From contig DYCW01000408.1 of NCBI GenBank assembly GCA_019417865.1, forward strand, positions 1 to 6,862: DNA of 6,862 nt, given 5' to 3'. This stretch comes from Ruminococcus sp. Lineage in GTDB: Bacteria > Bacillota > Clostridia > Oscillospirales > Ruminococcaceae. The notes beneath the pieces were generated by a model. That model did no database searches. It saw nothing but the letters and a program-made list of their open reading frames with translations, and was not told the DNA's origin. A program made the translations under genes and the position numbers. This document shows positions 6,248 through 6,862 of this stretch, in pieces (the first letter of the stretch is position 1; every line of letters begins with the position of its first letter).

Positions 6248-6418
6248 TTATTCATTTTCTTTGGTGTCTGTAATTGCTTTGTAAATATCGCACATAACAG
6301 CACACAATCCGTTGTATCCGCATCTGTCATCATAGAAATCGCTGATTTCAAGTTCTGACATTTCTTTCAGTTTGTCAAACAGAATCTGTTTTGCTTCTGC
6401 TTTCATATCATTTTCCAC
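6248..6418 (-). CDS. Small uncharacterised phage protein, GTG start
   Basis: A 56-aa acidic protein I do not recognise. It starts (V/M)ENDMKAEAKQILFDKLKEM, then SELEISDFYDDRCGYNGLCAV, with a helical end of MCDIYKAITDTKENE (these three blocks are continuous). Three cysteines are spaced C-x5-C-x3-C. The predicted content is helix-rich with no signal peptide. The GTG at 6418 is chosen because GGGGGTG (6424-6430) lies five bases upstream; an ATG at 6406 is possible but lacks a good site. The frame continues to 6472 on a TTG, but that extension would translate the upstream hairpin and is rejected. The gene sits between two similar U-tract hairpins, between a lipoprotein gene and the scaffold gene. 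Nothing in it points to a structural role. Confidence 0.6.
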   Translation of the reverse strand: MENDMKAEAKQILFDKLKEMSELEISDFYDDRCGYNGLCAVMCDIYKAITDTKENE

Positions 6419-6448
6419 ATTTACACCCCCATCATGAAAACTGGCATG

Positions 6449-6470
6449 AAAAAAGCACCCTCTCGGATGC
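6449..6470 (-). terminator. Hairpin with GAGA loop and six-T tract after the lipoprotein gene
   Basis: The minus strand reads GCATCC-GAGA-GGGTGC then TTTTTT. Six paired bases (one T-G pair), a GNRA tetraloop and an uninterrupted six-T tract make a compact intrinsic terminator. It lies 24 bases after the lipoprotein stop and about 30 bases before the GTG of the 56-aa gene. No promoter could be recognised between it and that GTG, so downstream genes must rely on read-through or a promoter not visible to me. Confidence 0.75.
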
Positions 6471-6494
6471 AACTTGACTTATGTTTTGTCAGTG

Positions 6495-6862
6495 TTAATC
6501 GTTGGATACCACTGTAAATGGCTGAATCATCTCTGGCAGGAAGTTGATTTCATAGTGATACGGGTCAACGTGTGCACCGCTGATGTCTTCTACCGTGTAA
6601 ATCGTCCATTCGTTCAGATAAACGTAATTCACCTTATATTCGTTCTGACCTGTTTCCAGCGTGACAACTAATTCGTTATTGCTGTTAGAAATGGAGAAGT
6701 ATCCGACCATTTCCAAAATTGGTTTATCAGAACGGGCGTTAATGACGGTCAGTCGCCGTTCCACGTTGAAATAGTCTGCTTCTTTCTGTACGTTGTATCT
6801 AGCACGGTCGGATTCTCGCCCACATCCCGTAAATGCAACACAGCAGCACGCAACTGCCAACA
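6495..6862 (-). CDS. Phage beta-sandwich-type lipoprotein (5' end outside the window)
   Basis: About 122 codons are visible, open to the right edge, so the true start is probably just outside. A TTG two bases inside the edge is unlikely to be the start. The visible N-terminus is a hydrophobic, Cys/Ala-rich end of a signal peptide (LAVACCCVAFTGCGRESD). FTGC serves as a somewhat atypical lipobox, so the second-last cysteine is probably lipidated and the protein anchored outside the membrane. The mature part, with ADYFNVERRLTVINARSDK, YFSISNSNNELVVTLETG, EYKVNYVYLNEWTIYTVED and DPYHYEINFLPEMI, is strand-rich. It resembles a lipoprotein found in many phages and prophages of Gram-positive bacteria and annotated as beta-sandwich lipoprotein. 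Function is unproven; surface lipoproteins of prophages can block superinfection, but that is only a possibility. It ends before a terminator. Confidence 0.8.
   Translation of the reverse strand, partial: LAVACCCVAFTGCGRESDRARYNVQKEADYFNVERRLTVINARSDKPILEMVGYFSISNSNNELVVTLETGQNEYKVNYVYLNEWTIYTVEDISGAHVDPYHYEINFLPEMIQPFTVVSND

Noticed and set aside
6184..6351. Longer scaffold protein starting at 6351
   Set aside because: The extension would translate through the GAAA hairpin and overlap the 56-aa gene, while a good AAAGGAG site serves the ATG at 6183.
6419..6472. Longer version of the 56-aa gene starting with TTG at 6472
   Set aside because: Its first codons would lie in the terminator hairpin; no ribosome site precedes it, whereas GGGGGTG precedes the GTG at 6418.
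6184..6494. Promoter for the scaffold/capsid genes between the two hairpins or just after them
   Set aside because: No TTGACA/TATAAT-like pair with proper spacing was seen; TATACC after the second hairpin has no credible -35 partner.
1..6862. CRISPR array, tRNA, attachment site or insertion sequence
   Set aside because: No spaced direct repeats, cloverleaf-like sequence, integrase or transposase was found on either strand.

Overview
The window is a piece of a tailed-phage (siphovirus-type) or prophage genome carrying the head-completion and tail block, with every gene on the minus strand. It is read from high to low coordinates. Moderate GC, strong AGGAG/GGAGG-type ribosome sites and proteins resembling those of gut Clostridia phages suggest a Firmicutes host, perhaps an Oscillospiraceae/Ruminococcus-like bacterium. 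The host assignment is inference and no integrase or host gene is present to test it.

In transcription order: (1) the 3' part of a small beta-sandwich-type lipoprotein gene entering from the right edge (6495-6862). (2) A GNRA-loop hairpin with a U-tract, a 56-codon unknown gene, and a second similar hairpin with a U-tract (6212-6470). (3) Head genes: scaffold (5632-6183), major capsid protein (4742-5614), a tiny 30-aa basic/proline-rich gene (4634-4726), a head-tail connector (4221-4637), a DUF6751-like head-tail protein (3871-4224), a minor-capsid-2/gp10-like protein (3551-3874) and a tail-terminator-position protein (3109-3546). (4) Tail genes: major tail protein (2574-3116), a DUF6673-like tail assembly chaperone (2218-2565), a Gp15-family protein (1662-2234) and the N-terminal 549 residues of the tape measure protein (1-1649, running off the left edge).

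The genes are packed with almost no spacers from 6183 down to 1, which fits one transcript. Scaffold and capsid build the procapsid. The connector and minor proteins close the neck. The tube protein, chaperones and tape measure build a long non-contractile tail. Three successive junctions use the same 4-base stop/start overlap with a changing first base: ATGA, CTGA, TTGA. The middle one implies a CTG start that restores about 31 conserved-looking residues to the DUF6751-like protein.

No new defence or mobile system is visible. The most interesting parts are the tandem hairpins around a small unknown gene upstream of the capsid genes, the lipoprotein in a late structural operon, the CTG start, and the 30-aa gene between capsid and connector. 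No gene-free stretch exceeds 300 bases.
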